From assembly GCA_017893485.1 (NCBI GenBank), contig CM030367.1, positions 139,380,388 to 139,444,387 of the forward strand: a stretch of DNA of 64,000 nt, in the 5' to 3' direction. Shown here piece by piece: positions 10,186 to 21,289 of this stretch (positions within the stretch are counted from its first letter, which is position 1; each line of letters starts with the position of its first letter). The translations under genes and the position numbers were made by a program. A model generated the notes under the pieces. It had not been told where the DNA came from. It saw only the letters and a program-made list of their open reading frames with translations, and ran no database searches. This stretch comes from Hemerocallis citrina. Taxonomy: Eukaryota > Streptophyta > Magnoliopsida > Asparagales > Asphodelaceae.

Positions 10186-10622
10186 TTGTTATTGACAATA
10201 ACGGCTTCTTAATCCTGTAACGTTCTTGCGAATAACGGCATCAGTATGGATGGAAAATTACGAGATATGGAGTTTGCTACCAATATATCTATGTCCACAG
10301 TCGTTATCCACTTTAACAGCATCCTAAACCGATGCCGTTATTTAAGATAACGACATCTTTGTATATTCCACCTGACTTCCAAGTTAACGGCATATTTGAA
10401 GATGGTCACAAGTATGCCGTTATCCAAGATAACGGCATCTTCAGATCATGCCGTTTTCCAAAATAACGGCATCTATTAACTATGCCGTTGTTCAGAATCA
10501 CGGCATCAGTTAAACATCAAAATTCCAAAATTTGAGATTTCTACCAAACTTTCTGTCTCCACAGTCGTTCTTGAGAATAACGGCATAGATAGAAGATGCC
10601 GTTATTCACAACAACGGTATCT
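10186..10622. repeat. Hairpin array, right (GCCGTTATY type)
   Basis: About nine imperfect dyads near 10186, 10217, 10296, 10332, 10414, 10448, 10481, 10563 and 10596, of the same design as the left array. Good examples are at 10414 and 10448. The following 10623-10930 is AT-rich and shows no gene. Confidence 0.8.
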
Positions 10623-10930
10623 GTTGTTTGAACAGTTGTGCATGTTTTCTGTGCATGTTTTGTTGTGATTTTGTATATACAACTAATTTAACTATATCCA
10701 CCACCGATTCAAACCACAAATCTCATTACAAAGAATTTAAACTTAAATTACTCAACATTTAAAAACAACTTTATAATTTCATACTAACACTTACAAAGAA
10801 AAATATATAACTAACATCCAATAACAAGGAAAATATTCAAGTGCGACAAGGAAAATATTCAAGTGCGGGTAGATTGTGAACTCCCCACACTTTGTACATT
10901 CTTACAACTCCTTCTATTGTGTCCACTCAC

Positions 10931-11053
10931 TGTAACGCCCCGAATTCTCATACTGGTGATTCGTGACGTAATCCAGAATCTTTCCTTCAAACACAATATA
11001 GGGAAAAGCAAGAAAATTTAAACGATTTTTTTTTCTTCCATGATGTACGAGTT
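10931..11053 (-). repeat. Inverted LTR 3' end (arm of a 120-bp inverted repeat)
   Basis: This is the reverse complement, with few mismatches, of 12046-12165, the true end of the LTR next to the primer site. The match runs from TGTAACGCCC to the GTACGAG motif, where the sequence passes directly into reverse-transcriptase coding sequence. Confidence 0.85.
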
Positions 11054-11648
11054 TTTAGTGATGCCATTCGGAGTAACCAACGCCCCGACAATCTTCATGG
11101 ACATGATGAACCAAATTTTGCGACCGTTTATCGACTCATTTGTCGTGGTCTTCATCGACGACATTCTAATATACTCGAAGACAGAAGAAGAACATGTAGG
11201 ACATTTAACCACGGTATTAAGCAAGCTGCAGGAACATCAATTGTACGCCAAACTATCCAAATGTGAGTTCTGGAAGCAGGAAGTTGCATTTCTTGGCCAT
11301 ATCCTTTCTAAGGAGGGAGTGGCCACGGACCCACAAAAAATAGAAGCAGTCAAGGAATGGCCACAGCCGAAGACAGTGAAGGAGGTAAGAAGCTTTCTGG
11401 GTATGACTGGATACTACCGAAAGTTTATTCAAAATTATGCCAGGATAGCGGTACCACTCACCGCATTGACCAGGAAGAATCAGAATTTCAACTGGACGAC
11501 GAAATGCAAAGAGAGTTTCCAAGAATTAAAGAACAAATTGATCTCTGCGCCCATTTTGGTCTTGCCTCAAGCTGACAAGGCGTATGTTATCTACAGCGAC
11601 GCATCATATTTAGGGTTCGAATCCCTAAACTTGGAGACAACGGCTTGA
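11040..11648 (+). pseudogene. Reverse transcriptase/RNase H fragment, gypsy
   Basis: The frame starts at the YEFLVMPFG block of gypsy reverse transcriptase and includes [12 protein letters not shown] with the catalytic DD, the connection segment with GYYRKF, and the first RNase H motif SDASYLG. It then runs into LTR sequence and stops at 11648. Missing are the N-terminal fingers of the polymerase and most of RNase H. The ATG at 11040 is an accident of the junction, not a true start. It lies between an inverted LTR end and an LTR remnant, upstream of the element's own primer site, where pol never normally lies. Confidence 0.88.
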
Positions 11649-12165
11649 TTTGGAAGGTATGTAGTATGGGATGCATACATTCCAAAGTCTCGCTTGCATT
11701 AGACTAAGTACATTTTTGACTTGTGCATTAGATACCAGAGTATATCATACACGGACGTACTAGACGCAACCCTACCTCCCCTTCATTCTAGCCATTTTCC
11801 CCTTGTATTCATATTTGATCTATCTGGTTTAGAAATCGCTGCTTTTTATCAGCATTACATCAGTAGAATTACTGACGTGCCCACTTTTTTAGGTACTAGA
11901 TGCCGACCCGTGGAGTCCAGGAAGGCTCAAGCCTGATGGTGCATCCAAGTGACAGGTCCAAGTGTTCCTTACCCACTTTTGATTATATATTATTTTTGTA
12001 AAACATGGGTTGTAATTTTCTGAACCAAGTTTAGGGTAACAATTGAACTCGTACATCATGGAAAAAAAAATCGTTTAAATTTTCCTGCTTTTTCCTATAT
12101 TGTGTTTGAAGGAAAGATTCTGGATTACGTCACGAATCACCAGTATGAGGATTCAGGGCGTTACA
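11618..12165 (+). repeat. LTR 3' portion of the Tekay-type element
   Basis: It begins at the junction with the RNase H fragment and ends GGGCGTTACA just before the primer site. It contains a block (GGGATGCATAC, CATCAGTAGAATTACTGACG) also recognisable, inverted, in the solo LTR at 12424-16603, and partly in the solo LTR at 56539-61170, so all three are related LTRs. Confidence 0.75.
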
Positions 12166-12169
12166 GAGT

Positions 12170-12181
12170 TGGTATCAGAGC
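12170..12181 (+). other. Primer-binding site, initiator-tRNA-Met type
   Basis: TGGTATCAGAGC four bases after the LTR end, the standard plant gypsy primer site. It fixes the plus orientation of the element. Confidence 0.9.
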
Positions 12182-12349
12182 AACCTTCAGACTATAGTCC
12201 AATGTAACAGGAAAATAGACTTGGGCACCACTAGGAGAGTCAGGGTTAGCCAGTAGTAGATTATTATAACTCATATGGTTGTTCTTTTCAACTTATGTTT
12301 TATAATTTTCTATATCTGAACTAACTCCTCTATTGTTTTCTCCTAACAG

Positions 12350-15300
12350 ATGCTAGTTGAACAGAATGGAATAGCAAACGGGACTCCAAATGGGTCGGGT
12401 CCAGCTGACACTGCAGCTCCTCCTGTAACGCTCTGGATCTCCGTTATTGGACATCCGTGACATCACCAAGATCATTGTCTTCAAAGGCATCTTAACATAG
12501 TAAATAACGTGGAAATTTAAACATTTTTATTGCCATCAGAGTTGTTACATTAATAATTACAAATATCAAATTGTCCGTGGACAAGGAATGCAAATTACAT
12601 AACTTTATTACAACTGACTACAAGAATACTTGAACATTTCTTGTGAAGCCATTGGCTGTCTTTCAGATCGGCAATCCCTTGGTAACTACCGAAATCCGTT
12701 TAGTGGTCTATCTGCCCCCTCTGGGACTTGCCCCTCGGCTTGAGCCTTCTGCTACGCGACCCTGATAATTCTGCACCCGCTCAAAGGGTAGATATGCATA
12801 CTGCCACTACTTGGATGCCCTGCTGATCTTGGGCTCTCCTATACTCGTGACCTGATATCCATGTACCTAGAAGGTGGGGTACATCAGTAATTCTACTGAC
12901 GCAATGCAGATAAGGAAACAGCGATCCTCAAACTATCACACTCACAAATTCATCTTGAATGGAAAATTCAACGTGCATCCTGATTTCCTAGTGTTCGTGT
13001 ATGCCATGACCTAAAGTCTATTCAAACACAAGGTACAGAACAGATGCACCTAATCTAATGTCAGCAAGACTCTGGACACACATGCATCCCATACTACATG
13101 TGCCCCAGATCAAGCCGTTTCTCCAGTTCAGGGATTTAAACCCTCGCTATGCAATGCATTCTAATTTGGTCTACTTCCTGTTCCTGATAGTATGACATGG
13201 TTGAGGAGGTGAAAATAAAATAAAAGAAATAATGCGGGGCGCTACCCCGAAGTCACCAATAATTGCTGCGTCGAACCATCCTCGAAAGCTGTGACGAACT
13301 TACAGATATACCGCAGTATATCCATTGCGCAAAGATCCTTTACAATCCGTTCGTGTCCACCAACATAGAACATGACGACCTCGGTACCCCCGATCCGCCA
13401 GGATATCAGCATCCCGTTCTTACCATGGTACTTCAGGAATTAACAGTGCAAGATACTCACCGCAGTGCGTATCCCTAATGACAGGAAGAGACAACCAGTA
13501 TCACCACTTAGTGCTAACTCTCAGAACAAGTTGGATTATAGGGAATCACCCCTAACACCAATTCGGTCTTCAAGCGAAACAATAAAAGAAAAACTAATCA
13601 ATGCAGTTCACTAAAACAAGTTGTTACTCAATCATACTCGGTGTCAATCAATAAAGTCGAGCCTGACTGGTCTGTCAAGGTAACAATCATCCCGGAATCA
13701 CATCCACTGATTCCCAATACCTTCATAGGTCAGCGATCCATAATAATCCCGGCTCGTGACCCTCAGCGAGTGGTCTAACGGCGCCCTGATGGTGTAATAC
13801 AATTTAGTGAAGGTAAGCATGCACATAATTATCCATTCTTGACTATTGACATACTTAGGCATCGAGACACCCAATACAATCCAACAGAGCTATATCCCAA
13901 CTCACTCATGTCCACCATGAGTACATGCACAGGAACTTGCCTAAGTTCCGAATGAAACGCTAAAACCCATCTTTTAAATCTGAAAGCTCACGGTCACCAT
14001 ATTGCGGTAGGCAGAGGGTTCCTCATCAATTGTCCGATGGAACAATCAAGAAATACTAGTAGTTGTGATCCCAGCTACACTCATCGGAAACCAATACACT
14101 CAGAATTTCCTAGAAGGGTGAGGAGATCTGTTGCCATCCCCTAGTCGATGATTCCCTCAATTTTCTTTTAAGGGACTCAAGTCCCCGGGTTAACTCAAAG
14201 CTTGAAGTCAGTCTAGACAATAGGTTGCTAAACTCATCATGTCCATAATTTCCAGCACACAAGTCAGAATTGCTTGGTATCTCCCATTCTGGAAAGGTAA
14301 GACCCTAGTCTATAACTTTCCAGTTGACTATTTCCTCAAATTCAATCGTCTTGTCATCCAATAACCCTTATATACTCTTAGTAGTACGTTCCTTTTCACA
14401 CTTGCTGCACTTGTCCAATATCATAAGAGTTCACTCAGTTATCGGAATTACTCGATTCCGGATCCTATGGGAAGGTGGGATTGTCTACTTAATATTCCTA
14501 ATTGGACACGTCCTCAGATTTAATTCTTAAGGTTCTCAAAGAATACCAATTTCCATTGGGTGCATAACAAGGAAGGGGTTGATTTTTCTAGCAAGTATTT
14601 CATTGACAAGGCCGAATCTGTCCACTTTGGAAAGTTATAGCTTCCAACCTACAACCTGGAGTTACAAAATCCTAATTGGGTTAGAGAGTTATGATTCCCT
14701 ACTGCAAATCTCTAGTTAGCCAGTCGCCCAAATTCTTAACAGATAAGTCTAGGAATATCTATCCCCACGAACTAGACAACTCGTACTAGGCTGAACGTAT
14801 TCTACTTTAAAATTCAGTAATAAATCAACCCTAAGTCCAATGTTCCTGAAATTTGAGATTCTCTATCCACACATATACCATTTCATCGTGTCCAAAATTT
14901 ACATTCAAATTCATTTCACACAACGATCTGCGACTCCTCAAACATAACCCGATTTTCAGCTGTTCTTTTTCAATAGGGTATTTACTGCCCCTCACTAATT
15001 ACCTTTGAAACCTCATCAAATGACTTCTAAAAATTCTAAAAATTGAGATTCATCAAATAGACTCCTACCCCAAGCTACTCCCAAAATTTCGTAGCAAAAT
15101 AATAAACGTACACAAAGTTATGGCTTTTTGAACTTCAGCCCAAAGCACAGTCAGCTTCAGCCGACACCTACGGACCAGTCGCATTCTACTATTTTTTCGG
15201 GGCATCAAACGACCTCAGAAAATTATGAAATTTAAGACTATAATTGTAGACACATACAAGAGCGTCCACAAAAATTTCCAGCTCAAAATGACGTGTCATT

Positions 15301-16960
15301 TCCGAGATAAAAAATCGGAAAGACACACAAAAATTTTCGCAGCCAGCAGCTATTCTGGCTGCTTACTGTCCGGACTTGGACCCGCTGTTTGGGCTACTAA
15401 AATGCATCAAAATATTATGAAAAAAATCATGGATACTCTAAATACATAGAAGAACAATACCCCAAAGTTTTAGCTCAAGATCCCAACCCGTTTGGGTGTA
15501 AGAAATTCCCCAACATACCCTCACAATCATGCTACTTAACCAAAACTCAAAAAGAGTAATTCTCTACCATGCAATTTATCTTTCCCTAGTACTTCTCATA
15601 CTCAAACATGGTAACAAATCATACCTATCACTACTACACATCCATTCATACCAAAATAAAAATAAATACAAAGGAGTTTAAGAGATCACCCACTTGAAGT
15701 TGCAAGAACACTCCTTGTAGGCTTAGCTTGCTTTTCTCTTTTCCTTGCTCCTAGCTTGCTTGTTTGCTTGTCTTTGCTCCTTGTATTTGTGTAGCTTGTC
15801 CAACACCCTCTGCTACACTTTTTCCTTCTCCTTCTCTACTACTCCTTCTATTCTAAAAGACTTCTCCTTTTCCTATATATACATATGTATTTTATTTTTT
15901 TTTTGAACAAGGAGGAATGGAGGAGGCTTAGGAGGAGTGTGAATGGAGCTTTGGGAAAAATGGAGTGAAGTGAGATGGGAGGGGAGTTATATGGCCGGTA
16001 TTTGGATGGGTGGGTGTGGGTTGGAGTGTGGTGAGGTGTAGGGATGAGATGGAGGGTGGGATGGGTGAAGGAATGAAGGGTAGATTGAGTGCCACCACAT
16101 CATGTGGAAGCTTCTTTGGAAACTTCATGGAAGCTTCCCATTCTCATAGTCAACCTACATATGGTGACTTATTTCCACCATTGGATCTTTATCAAGATCA
16201 AGCCATGATCATCATGATGCTAGGGTTCCTAACCCTAGGTTAGGTCAAGGAACCCTAGGTCACCATATTCCTATTCTAACCCTAGTGTACAAATACAATT
16301 CATATTTAATCTAAGCACTAGCCTTAATTGAAAGTAACCCATATATTAAAATCTATAAAATATAGGTTTTGTAGAAATTATAGCTTCCTCCCGACAATTG
16401 TCTAGTCGAAACAATCGGAACGAAACTACAGTTTAATTAAGAAGATATCCCGAGTTTATCTCATCGGGTTCAGAACAACTCGTATGTCTGAAATTCCTCA
16501 ATTTAACTGATAATTTCTAGAAAAAATGTAATTGTGTGCAATACTTAATCAATGCACGGGTTACAGTGCAAAATAGCCATATGCTATTTTGCGGGGTATT
16601 ACACCTCCTCCTCCACAGCCTACTGCTGTGGAGCAAGCCATTAGCAGGCTATTCAGGGATATGGCCGCGTACCGTTGGAACTAGGGGCACATGGAGGACC
16701 GTCTGAAAAATTGCGGTCACACTCTGGTAGCTGCTAACAGGCAGATGGCTAAACTAAGGAGGTCAAAGAAAAGGCCCTCGAGGAAACTAACACTACTAAG
16801 GTATCAGCAGGGGGAAAAAATGGCGCAGCTAGAGCTGAGGATTGAAAACCTACAGGCAAGGGTTACACAGCAACAAACACAGCTAGAACAGCTCACTGCG
16901 ACTGAGCACTCGGCCACCAGGGGTCACCACATCAGGGATATGTGCGACCTAGCCTTATGA
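12350..16960 (+). pseudogene. Leader ORF upstream of gag, split by a solo LTR
   Basis: ATG at 12350 follows a strong 3'-splice-like TTTTCTCCTAACAG. Removing the solo LTR (12424-16603) and one copy of its CCTCC duplication joins 12350-12423 to 16609-16960 in frame across a poly-proline run. The result is about 141 codons, ending at TGA 16958-16960, with one internal TAG at 16682-16684. The second half is Gln/Leu/Arg-rich and coiled-coil-like (for example QLELRIENLQARV). A separate ORF between primer site and gag is not usual in chromoviruses; it may be an extra gene or a detached gag N-terminus. Function unknown. Confidence 0.6.
12424..16603 (-). mobile_element. Solo LTR 1, 4180 bp, TSD CCTCC
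   Basis: It begins TGTAACGCTCTGG and ends GGGGTATTACA, flanked by CCTCC at 12419-12423 and 16604-16608. No internal region or second LTR is present, so this is the product of LTR-LTR recombination. The minus orientation is inferred because the reverse complement starts TGTAATACCCCG, as other LTRs of this family do, and has a TATATATAGG box at about 15872-15881. I see no gene in its 4.2 kb; short open frames on both strands are incidental. Confidence 0.88.
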
Positions 16961-17321
16961 AGGAATTTAGGGATGTCTTGCCTCAGTATTTTGATGTATA
17001 TAGAATGATGCTTTTTGGCCGCCTAGGGTGCTAGAAAAAGGGAAAAAAAAGTGTTTCGATGTAGGTAGGGCTTCCTGAACCAATGAATGCTTGATAAAGT
17101 TTTTTTTTTTTTTTTTTTTTTTTTGACTACTGCTATGGTAATAGTATTTGGGGTAGTAGTATTTTGGGGGTTGTACAAAAAAAAATGGGGGCTAATGTAA
17201 CCTTCCATATATATATATATGAATGAATGAAGGACTGGTATTTTCCTTTGACTACTTCTAGTATGCTTTGAGTTTGCGTTATTATATTATTGCAGAAGTA
17301 GTAATAAGAATTGATATTCAG
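16961..17321 (+). other. Gag leader with poly-T tract and possible splice acceptor
   Basis: Non-coding spacer between the leader ORF and gag. It has a run of 24 T from 17101, TA repeats near 17210, and a pyrimidine-rich stretch ending TTGCAG at about 17295, a plausible 3' splice site before the gag ATG. Confidence 0.5.
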
Positions 17322-18419
17322 ATGACTGGAAGAACACGAAATAGCCAAAGCAGGGTAACAGAAGGCGAGGGCAGCGAGGCCAACAATGCCAACCTCGACA
17401 TAGGAGCAGAATTTGCCCGATTATACCAAGTGTTGGGAGCGATTGTAGAAGCAAGCAGAAATCAGGCATCGCTGCCAGTAGCACCGGGTGCCGCTCAAGG
17501 GCACGTAGCTACGGATCCAATACGGATGGTCGAATCCTTTAAAAGAATGAAACCCCCAGTCTTCGAGGGACAGGCTGATCCAACCGCTGCAGATGACTGG
17601 GTATGCCAAGTAGAGATAGTGTTTGAAGTCCTCATGACACCAGACGAAAGCAAGGTCCGGTTGGCCACAATTTTACTAGAAAAGGATGCTGGGGTATGGT
17701 GGCAATCTGTAAAGCGCAGCTGGGGAGAAGAACCAATAACTTGGGCAAAGTTCTTGGAAGAATTTAGGGAACACTACTTTCCCTTGGACATACAGGAAGA
17801 AAAGGCAATGGAATTCCATAATCTGAAACAAGGAAACATGACAGTCAGAGAATACGAAACCAAGTTCACACAGCTGTCACGTTTTGCGCCCGAAATGGTT
17901 CAAGAAGAAGTGAAGAAAGCCAAGAGGTTCGAACAAGGACTTAGGCCTGGGTTGAGGTCCAGGATGGTACCTTTGGGAATTCGCAGGTTCGATAAATTGG
18001 TCAGGCGAGCTACTGCGACAGAAATAGACATGAATCAAGGCCAAGCACCACAGGGAAGAACCGAGACCTCGAGCCGGGGGAAAAGGTCTGCCCCAGCGTC
18101 AAAATTCAAGAGGCACGGTGGGAGTCAGAAGTTTCAGAGGATAGGTAACAAGGTAGGAAAGCAGAAGTCGGGAAGCTGTTTCCGCTGTGGAGAACAGGGA
18201 CATTTCAAAAATCAATGCCTAAGCAAGGAGAGGATAATGTGTTTCCACTGTGGGAGGGAAGGACATATCAAGCCAGATTGCCCCCAATACTTGAAGAGTA
18301 ACAGTAGGGCAGCACCAAGAACCGCCAACAAGGGAAAACAGCCCGTTCGCCAAGGTCGAGTATTTGCCCTAAAGGAAGAAGATGTAGAAAACAATGATGG
18401 CGTGATCACTGGTATGTAA
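17322..18419 (+). CDS. Gag, Tekay/Del-type gypsy element
   Basis: About 365 residues of capsid/nucleocapsid protein that packages element RNA. A retrotransposon gag domain spans about residues 75-230 (WWQSVKR, FLEEFREHYFP and YETKFTQLSRFAPEMV are visible). Two CCHC zinc knuckles follow, CFRCGEQGHFKNQC from residue 286 and CFHCGREGHIKPDC from residue 307. I chose the ATG at 17322 (MTGRTRNSQ), after a splice-acceptor-like TTGCAG; an in-frame ATG at 17268 lies before it and looks like leader. The frame is intact, but the element around it is truncated, so the protein could only act in trans. Confidence 0.85.
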   Translation: MTGRTRNSQSRVTEGEGSEANNANLDIGAEFARLYQVLGAIVEASRNQASLPVAPGAAQGHVATDPIRMVESFKRMKPPVFEGQADPTAADDWVCQVEIVFEVLMTPDESKVRLATILLEKDAGVWWQSVKRSWGEEPITWAKFLEEFREHYFPLDIQEEKAMEFHNLKQGNMTVREYETKFTQLSRFAPEMVQEEVKKAKRFEQGLRPGLRSRMVPLGIRRFDKLVRRATATEIDMNQGQAPQGRTETSSRGKRSAPASKFKRHGGSQKFQRIGNKVGKQKSGSCFRCGEQGHFKNQCLSKERIMCFHCGREGHIKPDCPQYLKSNSRAAPRTANKGKQPVRQGRVFALKEEDVENNDGVITGM

Positions 18420-18475
18420 TGGGTCATTATAATAAGTTTTGATTGTATTTCGAAGTTTTGCTTAGAAAAGTATGA

Positions 18476-18916
18476 ATGAAGTTTGTAACTCCTTTTGTAA
18501 CAGGGAATATATATATAAATGGAATTTTGGCTACCGTTTTGTTCGATAGTGGATCAACTCACTCCTTTGTGTCAAAATCATTCGCGAGAAAGTTAAAATA
18601 CACGCAAGAAGCAACTCCAGAGTTAGCCTTAATGGTAGCTACACCCTCAGGGGCGACTCTCACTACAGACCAATACTACAAAGATTGTGAGCTCCAAATT
18701 AACAAGGAGCCCCTGAAGATCGACTTGTTAGAATTGGATTTCGCCGGAACGGATGCCATTATTGGCATGGATTGGATGTCAAGACATGAAGCACGCATCA
18801 ACTGTAAGGAAAAGAAGGTGGTCATTGCCGCTGGAGGAATAGAACTTGTGTTTCACGGAGGAAAAAGGCCTGAGGAAATAAGAGTGGCCGCCTCCACGAA
18901 AGTAAGAATACCTGAA
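18476..18916 (+). pseudogene. Aspartic protease region of pol, truncated
   Basis: It follows gag after 56 nt in another frame. The active-site motif VLFDSGSTHSFVS lies near residues 22-34, followed by the second conserved block DAIIGMDWM. The gypsy sequence ends near 18916 where MULE repeats begin (GCGATACACGG); the frame then stops at 18952 by chance. Polymerase, RNase H and integrase should follow but are absent. Either a MULE fragment inserted and the rest was lost, or a deletion joined the two. Confidence 0.82.
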
Positions 18917-19790
18917 GCGATACACGGTCGTATCTCTCGAACCGTAAATTGAAACTCACTTCTACAAGTCGGCGTGGCTTGTACTAGGTGAGACCAACCA
19001 ACTCGCAAAGTTTCGTATTTTTTGGAGGTCATTTGAAGGGTTTTCTAGTTTAACCGCACTAAAAGCTTTCTAAGTGATTTACTTCTTATGCGAGAAACGT
19101 GAGAAAACCGCATAAATGGCATCCAAAATTTATAAAACTTTGCAATTTGGTCGTATTCATGTAGTAAAAGCCACCTCAACTTGTAGAAGTGAGTTTCGAG
19201 TCATGGTTCGAGAGATACGGTCGTGTATCGCTATATTTGGGTTTTTTTAAACCAAAAGCGATACAAGGCCATATCTCTCGAACCATGACTCAAAACTCAC
19301 TTGTACAAGTTGGGGTGGCTTGTGCTACGTGAGACCATCCGACTCGCAAAGTTTCGTATATTTTGGAGGTCATTTGAATGGTTCTCTAGTCTAACCGCAC
19401 TAAAAAGGTTCTAAGTCATTTACTTCTTCATGCGAGGAACGTTACAAAATGGCACAAACGGCATCCAAAATTTTTAAAACTTTATAATTTGGTTGAATTT
19501 AGGTAGCACAAGCCACCCCAACTTGTGGAAGTGAGTTTCGACCCATAGTTCGAATGATACGGCCGTGTATCAGTTTACAAGGGCTTTTTCAACCAAAAGC
19601 GATACACGCCCGTATCTCTCCAACCGTGAGTCGAAACTCACTTCTACAAGTTGGGGAGACTTGTGCTACGTGAGACCATCCTACTCGCAAATTTTCGTAT
19701 TTTTGGAGGTCGGTTGAAGGGTTTTCTAGTCTAACTGCACTATAGAGGTTCTAAGTAAGTTAATATATACGGAACGATTATAAATACGAC
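18917..19790. repeat. Dyad tandem repeats, about 2.5 units of 337 bp
   Basis: Alternating inverted blocks of the type GCGATACACGGCCGTATC ... GAAACTCACTTCTACAAG ... GTGGCTTGTGCTACGTGAG and their complements. They are closely related to the six units at 47090-49080. Confidence 0.85.
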
Positions 19791-20445
19791 TCAATCTACA
19801 ATATCATTGAGCGATCAACAACAAATAGGACTACATTTGCACCGTGTAAATTCATCAAATGACTACTAACAAATTTCTACATCTACAATTTTTTCGTCTT
19901 TTTTTTATAAATGGTAAATTATTGGAAAAAGACCAAAAAAAACTACAAATTTTGGGCACTTGAATATATTAAGTCTTCCCAATTTTACATCTACAAATTA
20001 CTTACACAAAGAATTTTTTTTGCCACTTTCTAAATAATTTACTATGGAAAGATTTAAAAATCAACACAATTAAAATTATTAAGGCAAAGAATTAGTCAAT
20101 ACCTTACAAAATAATTCCGAATTTAGCAAATGTAAGTGTTGTTGCTGAACTACGGTTTCGATTGCCTTTCGAAGATGGGATGAGAAACTAGGGTTTGGAT
20201 GTTCAGAGGAGGAGGAGGAGGAAGAGTGGACGGAGGAGGAAGAGAAAATGGAAGAAGAGGAGGAGAGGTTTCTGTTTTGATTAGGATTACTAAGAAATTT
20301 TTGGGTTTGGGATCGGCAGAAATGAGAGAGAGAGTAGGGAGAGTTCGAGAGAAGATGAGTTAAGGCAAATTTTTTTCAAATTATAAGTATGCCTTAACCC
20401 GATCTTGGAAACGACGGGTTAAGGCATACTTTTTTTTTAAAAATT

Positions 20446-20480
20446 GCCTTAACCCGTCGTTCCCAAGAACAGGTTAAGGC
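20446..20480. repeat. Hairpin, GCCTTAACCCGTCGTT type
   Basis: Arms of 16 bp with one mismatch around a CCC loop. A second, looser copy lies at about 20392-20426. The equivalent pair in the other arm is at 46562-46650. Confidence 0.8.
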
Positions 20481-20632
20481 TGAATTTTAGAAAAAAATGT
20501 GGGCTGCTGGATCAAAAAAATGTGGGCCGCTGGATCTTTGATCCAGCGGCCCAGATCTCCATTCGCACGGTTCTGTGCACAAAGACCTGTTTGCAACTAA
20601 AGAAAGCTCTTAATTGATATATATATATATAT

Positions 20633-21110
20633 TGATGCGGTTTGTTTTTGGAGGTGGCTGCACCAGGTGTGAGTTCTCTTAATTTATAAAGTGGAAGTCG
20701 CGGTACTGGCTATACGCCCGACCCTCGACCGAGGGAACGGCTCGAGAGCTAGCAGGAGTGAGGTGGAGGTCAAATGCTCGGCTCGGATCTGGAGGCTCGG
20801 CTTGGTCTCGTGTACCTGCACCCAGCCTAGCAACACCGGGGTTGATCCCAGTGGCAGGCCCTCCGACGGTCTAGTTAGTTACTGAAGAGTAACAGTAGCT
20901 AGGGTTTTTAGAGGGGAATGATTGATTACCTGTGAAGGTGGGAGAGAGCCTGGTATTTATAGGCAGTGCAAACGGGTCTAGACCCGTTTGCCCGTGGGCC
21001 TGACGTGGTAGATGCCCATAGGGCTTAAGGCTGATCTGATGATCAGGGGTGAGCGGTTTTTTTAGGGGATCCTGTGGCCTAGGAGAGGCCACGTCATCTG
21101 ACCCATATCA
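20633..21110 (-). repeat. 3' LTR of the Tat element
   Basis: 478 bp; in plus orientation it starts TGATGCGG and ends CATATCA. It matches the two halves of the right LTR but lacks a duplicated segment near 37700 and another near 45170. Confidence 0.9.
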
Positions 21111-21125
21111 GGAGCCCCCCACTCT
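21111..21125 (-). other. Polypurine tract of the Tat element
   Basis: The minus strand reads AGAGTGGGGGGCTCC directly before the LTR start TGATATGGG. Confidence 0.75.
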
Positions 21126-21289
21126 TGGAGGACTGGATAATCCAGCCGTGTAAGAGTGGCTTTTTGCCTCGGTAGGAAGAGCAGAGTGGTGTGTACGGCG
21201 AAGAACAGGATTCGTATCTTCCTGGAGAGGCTAGCGGGGTAGGATGAAAGGGATCCCCTTTTGGATTCAGGAGGGGTGTCGAGTGCTGT

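Larger units (their letters stand above)
6600..10930 (+). mobile_element. PMD-gene-bearing element with hairpin arrays on both sides
   Basis: A broken plant-mobile-domain gene (7564-9602) sits between a left array of 25-bp hairpins (6725-6928) and a right array (10186-10622). The paired arrays suggest one mobile unit, possibly MULE-like since PMD genes are often carried by such elements. I could not find matching terminal inverted repeats or a target-site duplication; the right end appears cut at 10931, where a Tekay-type LTR begins. Of the left part, 6940-7560 is AT-rich leader with no gene I can see apart from a G run; the ATG follows a possible acceptor at 7558-7559. Confidence 0.5.
10931..18916 (+). 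mobile_element. Rearranged, truncated Tekay/Del-type gypsy element
   Basis: In order: an inverted LTR 3' end (10931-11053), a sense reverse-transcriptase/RNase H fragment (to about 11618), an LTR 3' portion (11618-12165), primer site (12170-12181), a leader ORF split by a solo LTR, gag (17322-18419) and the start of protease. It ends where MULE repeat sequence begins (18917), so integrase, most of pol and the right LTR are missing. The misplaced pol fragment upstream of the primer site shows a rearrangement, probably template switching during reverse transcription. The Tekay/Del assignment rests on the long LTR type with TGTAACGCCCCG/GGGCGTTACA ends and on gag and RT appearance. Confidence 0.75.
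18917..20610 (-). mobile_element. MULE arm, inverted relative to the MULE at 46456
   Basis: Read on the minus strand this matches the start of the element at 46456: a terminal segment (AGTTGCAAACAGGTC against GGTTGTAAACGGGTC), two GCCTTAACCCG hairpins, a conserved block around GTAAGGTATTGACTAATTC, then the dyad repeats (18917-19790). The transposase is missing; the arm stops against gypsy protease. Between 19790 and 20390 there is AT-rich sequence without a gene. A purine-rich GAGGAGGAGG stretch lies near 20210-20270. The terminus runs into a short TA tract (20611-20632). Confidence 0.72.

Noticed and set aside
11721..11936. Small open frame after the RT fragment
   Set aside because: It lies wholly in LTR sequence shared with the related LTRs and has no recognisable product.
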